DNA from: Cryomorpha sp963741985
GTDB lineage: Bacteria; Bacteroidota; Bacteroidia; Flavobacteriales_D; Cryomorphaceae
Direction of reading: 5' to 3'
Assembly: GCA_963741985.1 (NCBI GenBank)
Contig: CAVUKD010000002.1
Coordinates: forward strand, 1,054,001-1,118,000
DNA: 64,000 nucleotides
Each line of letters starts with the position of its first letter. Within the stretch, counting starts at the first letter, position 1. This document shows positions 17,758 through 26,646 of the stretch, one piece after another. Made by a program: the position numbers and the translations under genes. The notes beneath the pieces are model-generated. The model was given only the letters and a program-made list of their open reading frames with translations, did not search any database and had not been told where the DNA came from.

Positions 17758-19635
17758 TCACTCCAGATTCTTAAGTGCTTTTGGAATATCGGTTTTCTTT
17801 TTCAGCACTTTCGTAAAAAGATCGCCCACCGATTCTATCCTTTCTGGCATCGTAAAAATGGTGTAATCCTCCATTTTCAATTTACTGTTTACTTCTGCCC
17901 ACTTCAGAGGAGCAGAAACCGTCGCACCCGATTTTGGCCTTACACAGTAGGGAGCAGCGAGTGTCTGGCCCCGATTGTTCTGCATATAATCGAGGTAGAT
18001 TTTTCCCTTGCGTGCCTTTATCACCCGCTCCATACTTGTAAGTTTCGGAAGCTTTTCATTTACAAAATGGCAAATAATCTGTGCGAATGATCGTGCTTCA
18101 TCGTACGAATATTTTCCCGCAAGGGGAACATAAATATGCAAACCTGTAGAACCTGAAGTCTTGCAATATCCATCGATCCCGGCTTTGTCAAGTACTTCCT
18201 TGGTTGCCAGAGCTACCTCTACAACTTGCTGAAACGTTGACTTCTCAGAAGGGTCGATATCAATTACGGTATACGTCGGAGTATCCAGATTGCCAACTAT
18301 AGAATTCCACGGATTGATCTCTATACAGCCGAGATTGGCCATATAAATGAGTGTCGCCTGATTTTGGCAGAGCAGATAATCAATGTCTTTTCCGGCAGAT
18401 TTTGATGGAATATCGATCGTTTCCACCCATTTCGGATGGTTTTCGCTATCTTTTTGATAAAAACCTTCTTTATTAATTCCATTCGGATGGCGGTGTAAGT
18501 TCTGCGGCCGGTCCTTTAAATAAGGTAAAATAGTGTCTGCAACTTTTATGTAATAATCGATCAGATCGTACTTGCGGATTCCCTCGCCGGGAAAGTAGAT
18601 TTTGTCAGGATTCGTAACCCGGACTTTTTTACCATCGATCTCTAAACTTGCGCTGTCGGCGGTATCGCTTTCCATTTCTTCCGTTACTTTTTCGTTTTTC
18701 GCAATCTCATCTGCAGACCGATCGTCCCGTAATCTTTTAAAAACCGGATGTCGCAGCACTCCGCTTTTCGTGATTTCGGAATACGCCACATCGCAAATCA
18801 ATTGAGGCAATATCCAATGTGGCTTACGGCCTTTTAAATTCGGTTTTTGTGAAAATGGAGACTTCTTTGTTGCGAGCTTTTTCATTTTCATTAAAAGTGC
18901 TTTTCCCGACTTCGCGCTAAATCCTGAACCGCAATTGCCAATATATTCAAGCCGATCATTTGCGTAAGCTCCCAAAATCAATGAACCAAAAGCCGCTCCT
19001 CCCGAATCGGTGTAGCCGCAAATAATCGCTTCGCGATCATTCACTTTTTTGAATTTTATCCAGTCTTCAGACCGCGCACCGGGAAAGTATTGACTCGATG
19101 CTTTCTTAGCAATCACGCCTTCAAAACCCATTTCAACAGCCTTAACATAGAAGCCGCTGCCCAACGTTTGAATGTGGTCGCAAAACCGGACATTTTTCAA
19201 CCCGCCTGCTTCAAGAATATCTTTGAGCAGCGATTTTCGATCGGTTAGTGGAAGCTCTGTCGTGGAATGACCATTCAGATGAAGCAGGTCGAAAACATAG
19301 TAAACCAAATTGGGGTTTTCTTCGCCGTTGTAATTCTGGAGCTTTTGGAAATCAGCAATGCCAGCCTTATTCAAAATCACCATTTCGCCATCGAAAATCG
19401 CTCTATGCTCAATGGCTTCTAATGCGGTTTTCACAGGGGCAAACTTCTCATTTTGGGAAATTCCGTTACGCGAATACAACTGAATTTCCCCGTGATCAAT
19501 AGCGGCAATGGTCCGGTAACCGTCCCATTTAAATTCATAAACCCATTCCTTGTCATCAAAGATTTTCTTGCCCGTTTTGGCAAGCATCGGTTTCACTTCT
19601 TCCAAGGGTTCGTTGGCATCCGCATTCTCTTTCAT
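17758..19635 (-). CDS. ligD: LigD ligase-polymerase part (ATP-dependent DNA ligase + LigD-type primase/polymerase)
   Basis: 625 aa with two NHEJ domains. The ATP-dependent ligase (~14-310) has adenylation Lys36 in EFKWDGYR, motif III FDGEMV, motif IV FEGVIAKK and motif V WIKFKK. The LigD polymerase/primase (~330-610) has IDIDPS, SGSTGLHIYVP and LDYMQNNRGQT. It lacks the 3'-phosphoesterase domain found at the N-terminus of many LigD proteins; that domain is encoded by the preceding ORF, whose TGA overlaps this ATG (ATGA). The frame of this ORF stays open for 28 codons upstream, back to an A8 tract, so a -1 shift would give a single 813-aa LigD. With Ku it repairs double-strand breaks. Confidence 0.93.
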   Translation of the reverse strand: MKENADANEPLEEVKPMLAKTGKKIFDDKEWVYEFKWDGYRTIAAIDHGEIQLYSRNGISQNEKFAPVKTALEAIEHRAIFDGEMVILNKAGIADFQKLQNYNGEENPNLVYYVFDLLHLNGHSTTELPLTDRKSLLKDILEAGGLKNVRFCDHIQTLGSGFYVKAVEMGFEGVIAKKASSQYFPGARSEDWIKFKKVNDREAIICGYTDSGGAAFGSLILGAYANDRLEYIGNCGSGFSAKSGKALLMKMKKLATKKSPFSQKPNLKGRKPHWILPQLICDVAYSEITKSGVLRHPVFKRLRDDRSADEIAKNEKVTEEMESDTADSASLEIDGKKVRVTNPDKIYFPGEGIRKYDLIDYYIKVADTILPYLKDRPQNLHRHPNGINKEGFYQKDSENHPKWVETIDIPSKSAGKDIDYLLCQNQATLIYMANLGCIEINPWNSIVGNLDTPTYTVIDIDPSEKSTFQQVVEVALATKEVLDKAGIDGYCKTSGSTGLHIYVPLAGKYSYDEARSFAQIICHFVNEKLPKLTSMERVIKARKGKIYLDYMQNNRGQTLAAPYCVRPKSGATVSAPLKWAEVNSKLKMEDYTIFTMPERIESVGDLFTKVLKKKTDIPKALKNLE

Positions 19636-20198
19636 CGAGCCCTTTTTCGATTTCTTTCCATCATTGGAATGCGGCGCAAATTTTTCTGCATCGTACGCAA
19701 GTAAGGTCGCATTCTTATCTTTTTTTTGATAAGCAACCAGTTGATTTGTTCCGATTTCCCGAAATGGGTTTTCACCAAAGCGAATACCCCCTTGAGCTTC
19801 GAACCATGAAAGTTGACTTTCAGATTGCCGGAATTGTATTGATCAATCGGCATTTCGTTTTCCTTAGTTGGCTCGATGGTATACGTTCCCGTGTCCCAAA
19901 TATTCATTTCGCCGGCTCCATAATTTCCCTTAGGAATGTTTCCCTGAAATATAAGATACTTTACCGGATGGTCTTCGGTTTGAACCGCGAGCCGCTTGTC
20001 GTCAGGATTCATCGACGGGCCTTTTGGCACTGCCCAACTTTTTAAAACACCCTCCATCTCAAGGCGCAAATCATAATGCAGATGGCTCGCATCGTGTCTT
20101 TGCACGACAAACCGGCCGCCCTCCGATTTTTCAAACTTTCCTTCGGGCTCGGTGGTTTCGTCAAACCGCCTCTTCTCATTGTATTTTTCAAGGCTCAT
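19632..20198 (-). CDS. LigD 3'-phosphoesterase domain (N-terminal part of split LigD)
   Basis: 188 aa. Residues ~25-155 are the LigD phosphoesterase domain, which trims 3'-phosphates or ribonucleotides at breaks. QRHDASHLHYDLRLE supplies the His/His/Asp active site; WAVPKGPS and GNYGAGEM follow. After INWLLIKKK (158-160) the sequence becomes a basic, non-family tail of 28 residues ending at TGA. Reading one base back at that point gives a natural linker into the ligase ORF. This could be a programmed -1 frameshift, polymerase slippage on A8, a real indel or a sequencing error. It starts 1 nt after the Ku stop. Confidence 0.9.
   Translation of the reverse strand: MSLEKYNEKRRFDETTEPEGKFEKSEGGRFVVQRHDASHLHYDLRLEMEGVLKSWAVPKGPSMNPDDKRLAVQTEDHPVKYLIFQGNIPKGNYGAGEMNIWDTGTYTIEPTKENEMPIDQYNSGNLKVNFHGSKLKGVFALVKTHFGKSEQINWLLIKKKIRMRPYLRTMQKNLRRIPMMERNRKRAR
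19719..19725 (-). promoter_or_regulatory. Putative -1 ribosomal frameshift heptamer A AAA AAG in ligD
   Basis: In phase with the phosphoesterase ORF (codons 158-160 AAA AAA AAG), this heptamer is identical to the dnaX-type slippery site. After a -1 slip the next codon is GAT at 19719, which enters the open ligase frame. A 7-bp pairing GAATGCG (19714-19708) with CGCATTC (19673-19667) starts 4 nt downstream and could form a stimulatory stem, though its loop is long (34 nt). Confidence 0.5.
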
Positions 20199-20199
20199 A

Positions 20200-20973
20200 T
20201 CAAGCCGATTTTTTCTTCTTTTTCTCCAGACTTGCTTTTAGTTTTTCCATCAAATCCTTTGCAGCAGTCGGAGTGGATTTCAACTTCTTCACTTTTGGTT
20301 TTTTGCCCACAGCCTTGTCCTTTATAATTTTCATTAGCTGATTCGAATATACATCTTTGTATTTCTTGAATTTAAAAGGTTCGGTGTATTGATCGATCAG
20401 CGAAATGGCCATATCAACTTCTTTCTTCGAAACTTTGGTGGAAGGCAGTTTTAAATCTTTGGTGTCGCGCAGCTCATGAGCAAATCGGATAATGTGTATC
20501 ACCAGCGCATCCTTATAAACGCCCACCAAACACAGATTTTCCTTTTGGCGCATTACAAAAGTTGCCACTCCCAATTTACCGGTTTTCTTCAATGCATCGC
20601 GCAAAAGATTATATGATTTGCCGGCATTTTTCTGTGGTTCTACAAAATAAGGCTTCTTATAAAGTACATCCGCCACCTCGTCTTCATCTACAAATGATTC
20701 AATATCGATGGTGCGCGTTTTTTTGAAATTCGCTTTTTCAAAATCCTCATCTTCTAGAATTACATAACCGTCGTCGGTCTTAAATCCTTTCACAATGTCG
20801 TCCCATTTCACTTCCTTTCCGGTATCTTCATTTACCCGCTTATAGCGAATGTTTGCATTGTCGTGTTTGTCGAGCATGTCCAAATCGACTCTTCGCGATT
20901 CCGATCCCGAATAGAGTTTCACCGGTATAGATACCAGCCCGAATTGGATGGAGCCATTCCAAATTGAGCGCAT
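20200..20973 (-). CDS. ku: Ku protein, non-homologous end joining
   Basis: 257 aa, the normal length for bacterial Ku. It opens with IWNGSIQFGLVSIPVKLYS, the hallmark of the family, followed by the RYKRVNEDTGKEVKWDDIVKG segment and the KPYFVEPQ strand. A Lys-rich C-terminal tail (KKPKVKKLKS...KKKKKSA) probably contacts DNA or LigD. Ku forms a homodimeric ring that binds DNA ends and recruits LigD. It is the first gene of a Ku-LigD operon on the minus strand, with 1 nt before the phosphoesterase start. Confidence 0.96.
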   Translation of the reverse strand: MRSIWNGSIQFGLVSIPVKLYSGSESRRVDLDMLDKHDNANIRYKRVNEDTGKEVKWDDIVKGFKTDDGYVILEDEDFEKANFKKTRTIDIESFVDEDEVADVLYKKPYFVEPQKNAGKSYNLLRDALKKTGKLGVATFVMRQKENLCLVGVYKDALVIHIIRFAHELRDTKDLKLPSTKVSKKEVDMAISLIDQYTEPFKFKKYKDVYSNQLMKIIKDKAVGKKPKVKKLKSTPTAAKDLMEKLKASLEKKKKKSA

Positions 20974-21392
20974 AACTTCTAAGTTTAAATCGTTCTACAG
21001 GCCATTTTAAGAAGGCCTGCATTTTCTTAATAATGGAAAATTAATGAAGACAAAAAATATTCCAATTACACATCCATTTGATAAATAGCTCGGTAACTCA
21101 ATCTTGTTTTAGAAGTTACAGAAAAGCTCTCCCCATAATTGTTGACTTTTTACTGCATTTAAAACAGAGAACACTTTACATTATTACCTGTCGATTACTC
21201 CGAAAAGCTCCTTGAAAAGCGCTCTAAATTGTCGTTTTAAGCATTTTACCCTATAAAAATACGGTGAATACCGTATAACTTTTCGATTGCTTACCTCGTA
21301 ATTTCGGTTAAACAACCTCAGAAAGTGATACTTCCAATAATTTACAAACCCGTTTTCATCGTTTCACTTCCTGATTTGTAAAAACAGAAAAT
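20974..21392. other. Divergent intergenic region between ku and a T9SS gene
   Basis: 419 nt with no supported gene. It contains the inverted repeat ATACGGT-gaat-ACCGTAT at 21259-21276, about 117 nt before the start of the secreted protein gene and nearer to it than to ku. Confidence 0.5.
21259..21276. promoter_or_regulatory. Inverted repeat ATACGGT-gaat-ACCGTAT
   Basis: Perfect 7-bp arms with a 4-bp spacer, GC-containing in an AT-rich region, so unlikely by chance. The size and symmetry fit a dimeric helix-turn-helix regulator. The target is probably the T9SS gene at 21393, less likely ku. Confidence 0.45.
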
Positions 21393-23558
21393 ATGAAAAA
21401 TCTATTTACACTATTTCTATTATTCACCGGAATATCAGGATTCAGCCAAGTATTCAGCCCTACAAATGGTCCCACTTCGGGAATGGATGACTGCAAATTC
21501 GTTTTTGTGGAAGGCGATATGATGTTCGCCGATTACGGCGATTATCTAATCCGTTCAGACGATGGGGGTCAAAATTGGAATATCGTTACCGCCAATTTTC
21601 CCGTTATCGAAATCTGGCCCTCTTGCATGATTCGCAAAGATGACTACCTCTTTATGGGAACCGGATTTGAAGGTCGCTGTTACCGAAGCAATGATAACGG
21701 CGATACATGGGAGATCAGCAACACAGGAATGCCAAGTGTGTGGGGCTACCCATCTACCAATGTCCACAACATGGAAGTGAGTGGCGACAATATTATTCTT
21801 ACGGGATCCAATTTTGCGGGCATCAGTTCGGATATGGGAATTACATGGCAAGCTATTGAAGACGTCACACAAGATGTTTCGTATGCCGTAAATAAATTGC
21901 CATCCGGGCTGTACCTATGCGCTTCGGATATGGCAGTTCCGTTTCCGCATTATTTCATTTATAAATCGTTGGATGATGGCATATCGTGGGAACTAATCGA
22001 CGGTGTACCCACCATCGAAAATCCAAATACACTTACTCTCCAACAAGGTACCGATGAATTTGCAGAAATGAATGGGAAAATATATTCCGCAGCAACGCTA
22101 AATGGGAATGGCCTAATGCGCACAGCAGACAATGGAGCTACCTGGGAAAATGTGGGTGATTTCACCGTTGGTACATGCGTAAGAAACTACGATGGAGTAT
22201 TATATTTTACCGACATTATCGGTGCGTATAAAAGTATAGATGAAGGTGCCACCTGGGAACAGCTTCTGGATGCATCTTGGTTTGCAGGAGTTCATGCAGG
22301 ATACATTAACCGCGATAACGGTAAAATATGGATCACTACCGGAAAAGGCCCAATCTCGTACGATGAAATAACAGGAGAAATAGGAAGCCCTACCATACCG
22401 AATGCAACCCTGGGAGATATGACAGCCGGAAATGGAATAATTCTGGGCATTCAGAATGGACAACTTTATTCGTCCACAGATTATGGATACTCTTGGGGGA
22501 ATATTACCGCCAATATTGCGGCGGACGCCAACGTTTTAAATATCACCGTAGACGGTTCGGAATTTTTTGTCTGCGCTATGACCGGCGGATTGTTGTACCT
22601 TTACAAATCCACCGACAATGGTGCTACCTGGACAGCCATGACCTCAGCTCCTGGCGGAGGGGGTGGTAGTGCATTCTTTTCTTACAATCCACAGTTCTAT
22701 GCAAAAGGTGCCGGCGCAGATTTAAAAATTTGGAAAAGCATGGACGACGGGGCAAATTGGTACGAGACTGTACTTACCTTCGAGGGAGACGCTTTAGCCG
22801 CCAATGCAGAAATACAAGGATTTGAAAAACACGGAAACCTACTCTTTGCCGATATCACAAATGGCTTTGCTTTTTCATCAGACGCCGGTGAAAATTGGAC
22901 GGTACGCTCACTAAATTCTGATGGAAAAGTAGTGGGTTGGCCAGGAAAATTCGTCCGTATTTATGATCAGTGGGGATCCAATAAACATATTGAGATAAGT
23001 TCAGATAATGGCGCAACATGGGAACAGTCAAATGACGGTTTCCCGAATCTCGCCAATATGCTCCAATCTCCCGAAGGAATGGGAATGGTAAATGGTCGCG
23101 TGTACGTTCAAAACTCAATTTCATCAATTGCCCCGGAGAATGCAGGATATTACTATTATATGGATGAAGGAAGTAATTCGTGGACTGTCCATATTTCGCT
23201 TGGTCAAATTCCCTACATCCCTATTTCTATCACCGGAACTTCAGAAAGTGACTTGTATGTATCCACCTTCGATCATGGAGTTTGGACAAATGCCGCCACT
23301 TCAGGAATTAAAGAAGCGGTGAACACACGTACTTCATTAAAACTATTCCCAAATCCAGCAACCAGCTCCATCACCACCGACAGAGAGCTTACATCAGGAG
23401 ATTTGAAAATAATAGATATTTCCGGAAGGTGGGTAATGAATACTGCATACCCCACTGGAAGAAATCAGATCGATATCTCCGGACTCAATTCCGGAATGTA
23501 TATCCTTCAGATCAACGATATTTCAGGAAACTATCAGGGGAAATTTATAAAGCAATAA
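21393..23558 (+). CDS. Secreted Asp-box (BNR-like) beta-propeller protein with T9SS sorting domain
   Basis: 721 aa. A Sec signal peptide (MKNLFTLFLLFTGISGFS) is followed by about ten Asp-box motifs of the form S-x-D-x-G-x-x-W (for example SDDGGQNW, SNDNGDTW, STDNGATW, SSDNGATW), as in Ycf48/BNR/sialidase-like propellers. The last ~75 residues (LKLFPNPATSSI...GLNSGMYILQI) are a type A T9SS sorting domain, so the protein should cross the outer membrane and be released or surface-attached. No catalytic sialidase Arg triad was recognised. The likely role is binding or adhesion; the ligand is unknown. Confidence 0.88.
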   Translation: MKNLFTLFLLFTGISGFSQVFSPTNGPTSGMDDCKFVFVEGDMMFADYGDYLIRSDDGGQNWNIVTANFPVIEIWPSCMIRKDDYLFMGTGFEGRCYRSNDNGDTWEISNTGMPSVWGYPSTNVHNMEVSGDNIILTGSNFAGISSDMGITWQAIEDVTQDVSYAVNKLPSGLYLCASDMAVPFPHYFIYKSLDDGISWELIDGVPTIENPNTLTLQQGTDEFAEMNGKIYSAATLNGNGLMRTADNGATWENVGDFTVGTCVRNYDGVLYFTDIIGAYKSIDEGATWEQLLDASWFAGVHAGYINRDNGKIWITTGKGPISYDEITGEIGSPTIPNATLGDMTAGNGIILGIQNGQLYSSTDYGYSWGNITANIAADANVLNITVDGSEFFVCAMTGGLLYLYKSTDNGATWTAMTSAPGGGGGSAFFSYNPQFYAKGAGADLKIWKSMDDGANWYETVLTFEGDALAANAEIQGFEKHGNLLFADITNGFAFSSDAGENWTVRSLNSDGKVVGWPGKFVRIYDQWGSNKHIEISSDNGATWEQSNDGFPNLANMLQSPEGMGMVNGRVYVQNSISSIAPENAGYYYYMDEGSNSWTVHISLGQIPYIPISITGTSESDLYVSTFDHGVWTNAATSGIKEAVNTRTSLKLFPNPATSSITTDRELTSGDLKIIDISGRWVMNTAYPTGRNQIDISGLNSGMYILQINDISGNYQGKFIKQ

Positions 23559-23605
23559 GTCCCCGCTTTCGCGAAAAAAAAGAACGTGCTAATGCTTACA
23601 CGCCT

Positions 23606-23642
23606 AAAGCCACAATGCAGGAATGCAGTGTGGCTTTTTTTT
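23606..23642 (+). terminator. Rho-independent terminator after the Asp-box protein gene
   Basis: Stem AAAGCCACA / TGTGGCTTT with a 14-nt loop is followed by a run of eight Ts (23635-23642), 48 nt after the stop codon. Confidence 0.85.
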
Positions 23643-23940
23643 AAACCGCAACCTCTGAATACAGACCGTTTCCAATCTAATCGTAAGGGGTTTCTTCAAT
23701 GGCCACCCGTATCAGGTATAAAGAAGTTTCGCCTCAATTTAAAACCTTCTTCTATATTTAAGCATAATAGATACATAACCAAAGCATTCTCTATTATATT
23801 CATACCCCTCATCCTTTTCCTGCAAATCAATATCCGGGTGTATACAACCTGCGATAATGATATATGTCGGCTAAAATCAATAACGTTCAGTTTCTGATTG
23901 CGGCGTGATCGTGACGTAACAGTTCCCGATAAATAATTAA

Positions 23941-23967
23941 TACATTTGTTAGAAGTAAAAAGGAGGG
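23941..23967 (+). promoter_or_regulatory. dxs promoter box TACATTTG and Shine-Dalgarno AGGAGGG
   Basis: TACATTTG (23941-23948) matches the Bacteroidota -7 box. AGGAGG (23961-23966) lies only 2 nt before the ATG at 23969, an unusually close spacing for a ribosome-binding site in a group that rarely uses one. Confidence 0.5.
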
Positions 23968-23968
23968 A

Positions 23969-25912
23969 ATGAAATACAAAACCGGACAACTACTCGAGAA
24001 AATAAACTTCCCGGTAGATCTTCGAAATAAAATCAAAGAAGCTGAACTCACCGAGCTTTGCGAAGAACTTCGCGATTTTATTATCGATGTAGTCTCCACA
24101 AAAGGTGGTCATTTTGGCGCAAGCCTCGGCGTAGTAGAGCTTACCGTAGCCCTTCATTATGTATTTAATACGCCTTACGACCAGCTCGTTTGGGACGTAG
24201 GTCACCAAGCTTATGGTCATAAAATCTTAACCGGTCGCCGCGAAATATTTCACACAAACCGCAAGTACAAAGGAATAAGCGGTTTTCCAAAACGTTCGGA
24301 AAGTGAGTTTGATACATTTGGCGTAGGCCATTCCTCCACTTCCATTTCGGCGGCACTCGGTATGGCTGTTGCCAGCAAGTTGAAAGGCGAACACGACCGT
24401 CAGCATATCGCGGTGATTGGCGATGGCGCGATGACCGCCGGACTTGCCTTCGAGGGACTGAATCACGCTGGAGTTGAAAACACGAATATGCTCGTCATTC
24501 TAAACGACAATTGCATGTCAATTGATCCGAATGTAGGCGCCCTCAAAGATTACCTCACCGATATCACGACTTCCCACACGTACAATAAAGTGAAAGATGA
24601 AGTGTGGAATCTACTCGGAAAAGTCAGCAAGTTTGGGCCGAATGCACAGGCCATCGTCCAAAAAGTAGAGAACGCCATAAAAGCATCCCTTTTAAAGCAA
24701 AGCAATTTTTTTGAGTCTTTAAATTTTCGCTATTTCGGGCCGGTAGATGGCCATGATGTCAACCGCCTCACCGAGATACTCCGCGATCTAAAAGACATTC
24801 CCGGCCCTAAGATTTTGCACATCGTTACCGTAAAAGGAAAAGGATACCAACCCGCCGAAGCCGGATCTCCGACTGAGTGGCATGCTCCCGGACTTTTCAA
24901 CAAGGATACCGGCGAGATTATCAAAGTCATTCCCAAAAGCCCTCAGCCGCCAAAGTACCAGGATGTTTTCGGACATTCGATTGTAGAATTGGCTGAGAAA
25001 AATGAAAAAATTGTAGGAATCACTCCCGCCATGCCCACGGGCTCATCCCTCAAAATAATGATGGAAGCCATGCCCGATCGCGCTTTTGATGTTGGGATAG
25101 CCGAGCAACACGCCGTAACTTTTTCGGCTGGTCTTGCCACGCAAGGAATGATTCCATTTTGCAATATCTACTCCAGCTTTATGCAGCGCGCCTATGATCA
25201 GGTGGTGCACGATGTAGCTCTGCAAAATCTGAATGTTGTTTTTTGTCTCGATCGCGCTGGTTTTGCCGGTGCCGATGGTCCTACCCACCATGGAGCTTTT
25301 GATCTGGCCTATTTCCGCTGTATTCCAAACATGACTATCAGCGCGCCTATGAATGAAGAGGAATTACGAAACCTTATGTTTACTGCCCAGCAGGATGATA
25401 TGGGGCCTTTCGTAATCCGGTATCCCCGGGGCGAAGGCGTAATGACTGAATGGAAAACTCCCTTTCGGAAAATAAAAGTTGGTACCGGCCGAAAGTTGGT
25501 AAACGGGAGCGATGTAGCCATCCTTTCCATCGGCCATCAAGGAAATTTCGCATTGGCAGCAGCCAAAGAATTGAAAACCGCAGGAATAAATGCCGCGGTG
25601 TATGATATGCGCTTCGTAAAACCTATCGATGAAATCTTGCTCCATGAAGTTTTTGGAAAATTCGATCGGGTAATTACCGTCGAAGATGGCTGTCTGATGG
25701 GCGGAATGGGAAGTGTGGTACTTGAGTTTATGTCCGATCATGGATATCAGGCACAGATTTCACGTCTCGGAATGGCCGATCATTTTTATGAGCACGGATC
25801 GCAGGAAGAGCTTTATTCCGAAGCAGGATATAGTACCGCAGCCATTGTGGAAGCCTCTAAGAAGATCCTGGAAGATCGGACTGGTGAGAGCGGGAAGTTT
25901 ATGGCGGGATAG
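23969..25912 (+). CDS. dxs: 1-deoxy-D-xylulose-5-phosphate synthase
   Basis: 647 aa. It makes DXP from pyruvate and glyceraldehyde 3-phosphate, the first step of the MEP isoprenoid pathway, using thiamine diphosphate. Landmarks: GGHFGASLGVVELTVALHYVF, WDVGHQAYGHKILTGR, the ThDP motif GDGAMTAGLAFEGLNHAG...LNDNCMSI, DGHDVNRL, and in the pyrimidine domain GIAEQHAVTFSAGLA and DRAGFAGADGPTHHG. The length is normal. It is monocistronic, with its own promoter box. The enzyme feeds IspD and the polyprenyl synthase encoded elsewhere in the window. Confidence 0.97.
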   Translation: MKYKTGQLLEKINFPVDLRNKIKEAELTELCEELRDFIIDVVSTKGGHFGASLGVVELTVALHYVFNTPYDQLVWDVGHQAYGHKILTGRREIFHTNRKYKGISGFPKRSESEFDTFGVGHSSTSISAALGMAVASKLKGEHDRQHIAVIGDGAMTAGLAFEGLNHAGVENTNMLVILNDNCMSIDPNVGALKDYLTDITTSHTYNKVKDEVWNLLGKVSKFGPNAQAIVQKVENAIKASLLKQSNFFESLNFRYFGPVDGHDVNRLTEILRDLKDIPGPKILHIVTVKGKGYQPAEAGSPTEWHAPGLFNKDTGEIIKVIPKSPQPPKYQDVFGHSIVELAEKNEKIVGITPAMPTGSSLKIMMEAMPDRAFDVGIAEQHAVTFSAGLATQGMIPFCNIYSSFMQRAYDQVVHDVALQNLNVVFCLDRAGFAGADGPTHHGAFDLAYFRCIPNMTISAPMNEEELRNLMFTAQQDDMGPFVIRYPRGEGVMTEWKTPFRKIKVGTGRKLVNGSDVAILSIGHQGNFALAAAKELKTAGINAAVYDMRFVKPIDEILLHEVFGKFDRVITVEDGCLMGGMGSVVLEFMSDHGYQAQISRLGMADHFYEHGSQEELYSEAGYSTAAIVEASKKILEDRTGESGKFMAG

Positions 25913-26646
25913 GTAGAATCGTGTTTTTTATTTCCTTAAGCTAACTATGAGCTGATTTTCTATACCGGAAAGAAATTCAACGAGGATCCTACTGCTAATT
26001 ATCCATCAAAAATGCAGTATAGAAAATCCTCGAAAGTCCGGCAACTCAAAAAAACTCAATGCTAGCCTGCATGAAGACTACAATCCATAATCAAATCCTT
26101 CCGCTAAAACCTAAGCTTCAAAACTCTTCTACCTACTCTGTTCGACAATTGATGCTTTTTAACCGATAAACGCTTTTTTTACCGGACTAAAATTATATAT
26201 TTGACTAACCAAAATTCCAATCCAACTAACCCTTAAACTATCGCTTATGGAAAAAACCAATTTGCGGTGTTCTTCCGCCCAACCAATTTAGCGACTTTAC
26301 AGGAGCCTATTTTCTTCTTTTTAAAGTGGAAATTTTTCAATGAGTGTCTGTTCTATAAAACATATTTTGGGTTTGCATTCTGCTCTGGACATACTCTGAG
26401 TTTTTATTTACTAGATAGCAAAGTGTATAAATGCCGACAGAGATTCAATCTTGGCTACGTGCGCCGATCGATTTTATCCAATAGAACGCTTCTCAACACC
26501 TGAAAGAGCTGTGTGCCAACCTGTACTCAGTTGTCTATCCCTTTGTTATCAGCTTTATAAGCAGAGGGCAGTTTTACAAATGAGTTCAGACGTGACTTAC
26601 TTAAACACCTAATTCATATTTAATATTTAACCAACACTTTACAATT
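25913..26646. other. 734-nt gene-free region with hairpin and orphan promoter-like box
   Basis: No supported CDS. It holds a large nested inverted repeat (25954-26041), a TATATTTG box at 26196-26203, and an ATG at 26247 that opens only 14 codons. The following 240 nt keep a plus-strand frame open but resemble no family I know. It may be the relic of a decayed gene. Confidence 0.45.
25954..26041. repeat. Nested inverted repeats with two mutually exclusive foldings
   Basis: Arms CCGGA (25965-25969/26037-26041), CGAGGAT (25981-25987/26026-26032) and TACTGC (25990-25995/26014-26019) nest into one long imperfect hairpin. A competing 11-bp pairing GATTTTCTATA (25954-25964) with TATAGAAAATC (26018-26028) overlaps those arms. 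There is no T-tract, so it is not a simple terminator. Confidence 0.5.

Larger units (their letters stand above)
23559..23968. other. Intergenic region before dxs
   Basis: 410 nt. It holds a terminator for the upstream gene at 23606-23642 and a TAnnTTTG box at 23941. A 103-codon plus-strand frame (23586-23897) starts inside the terminator and has no recognisable features, so it is not called. Confidence 0.55.

Noticed and set aside
23586..23897. 103-codon plus-strand frame between the Asp-box gene and dxs
   Set aside because: It starts inside the terminator of the upstream gene, has no recognisable domain and no ribosome-binding or promoter context.
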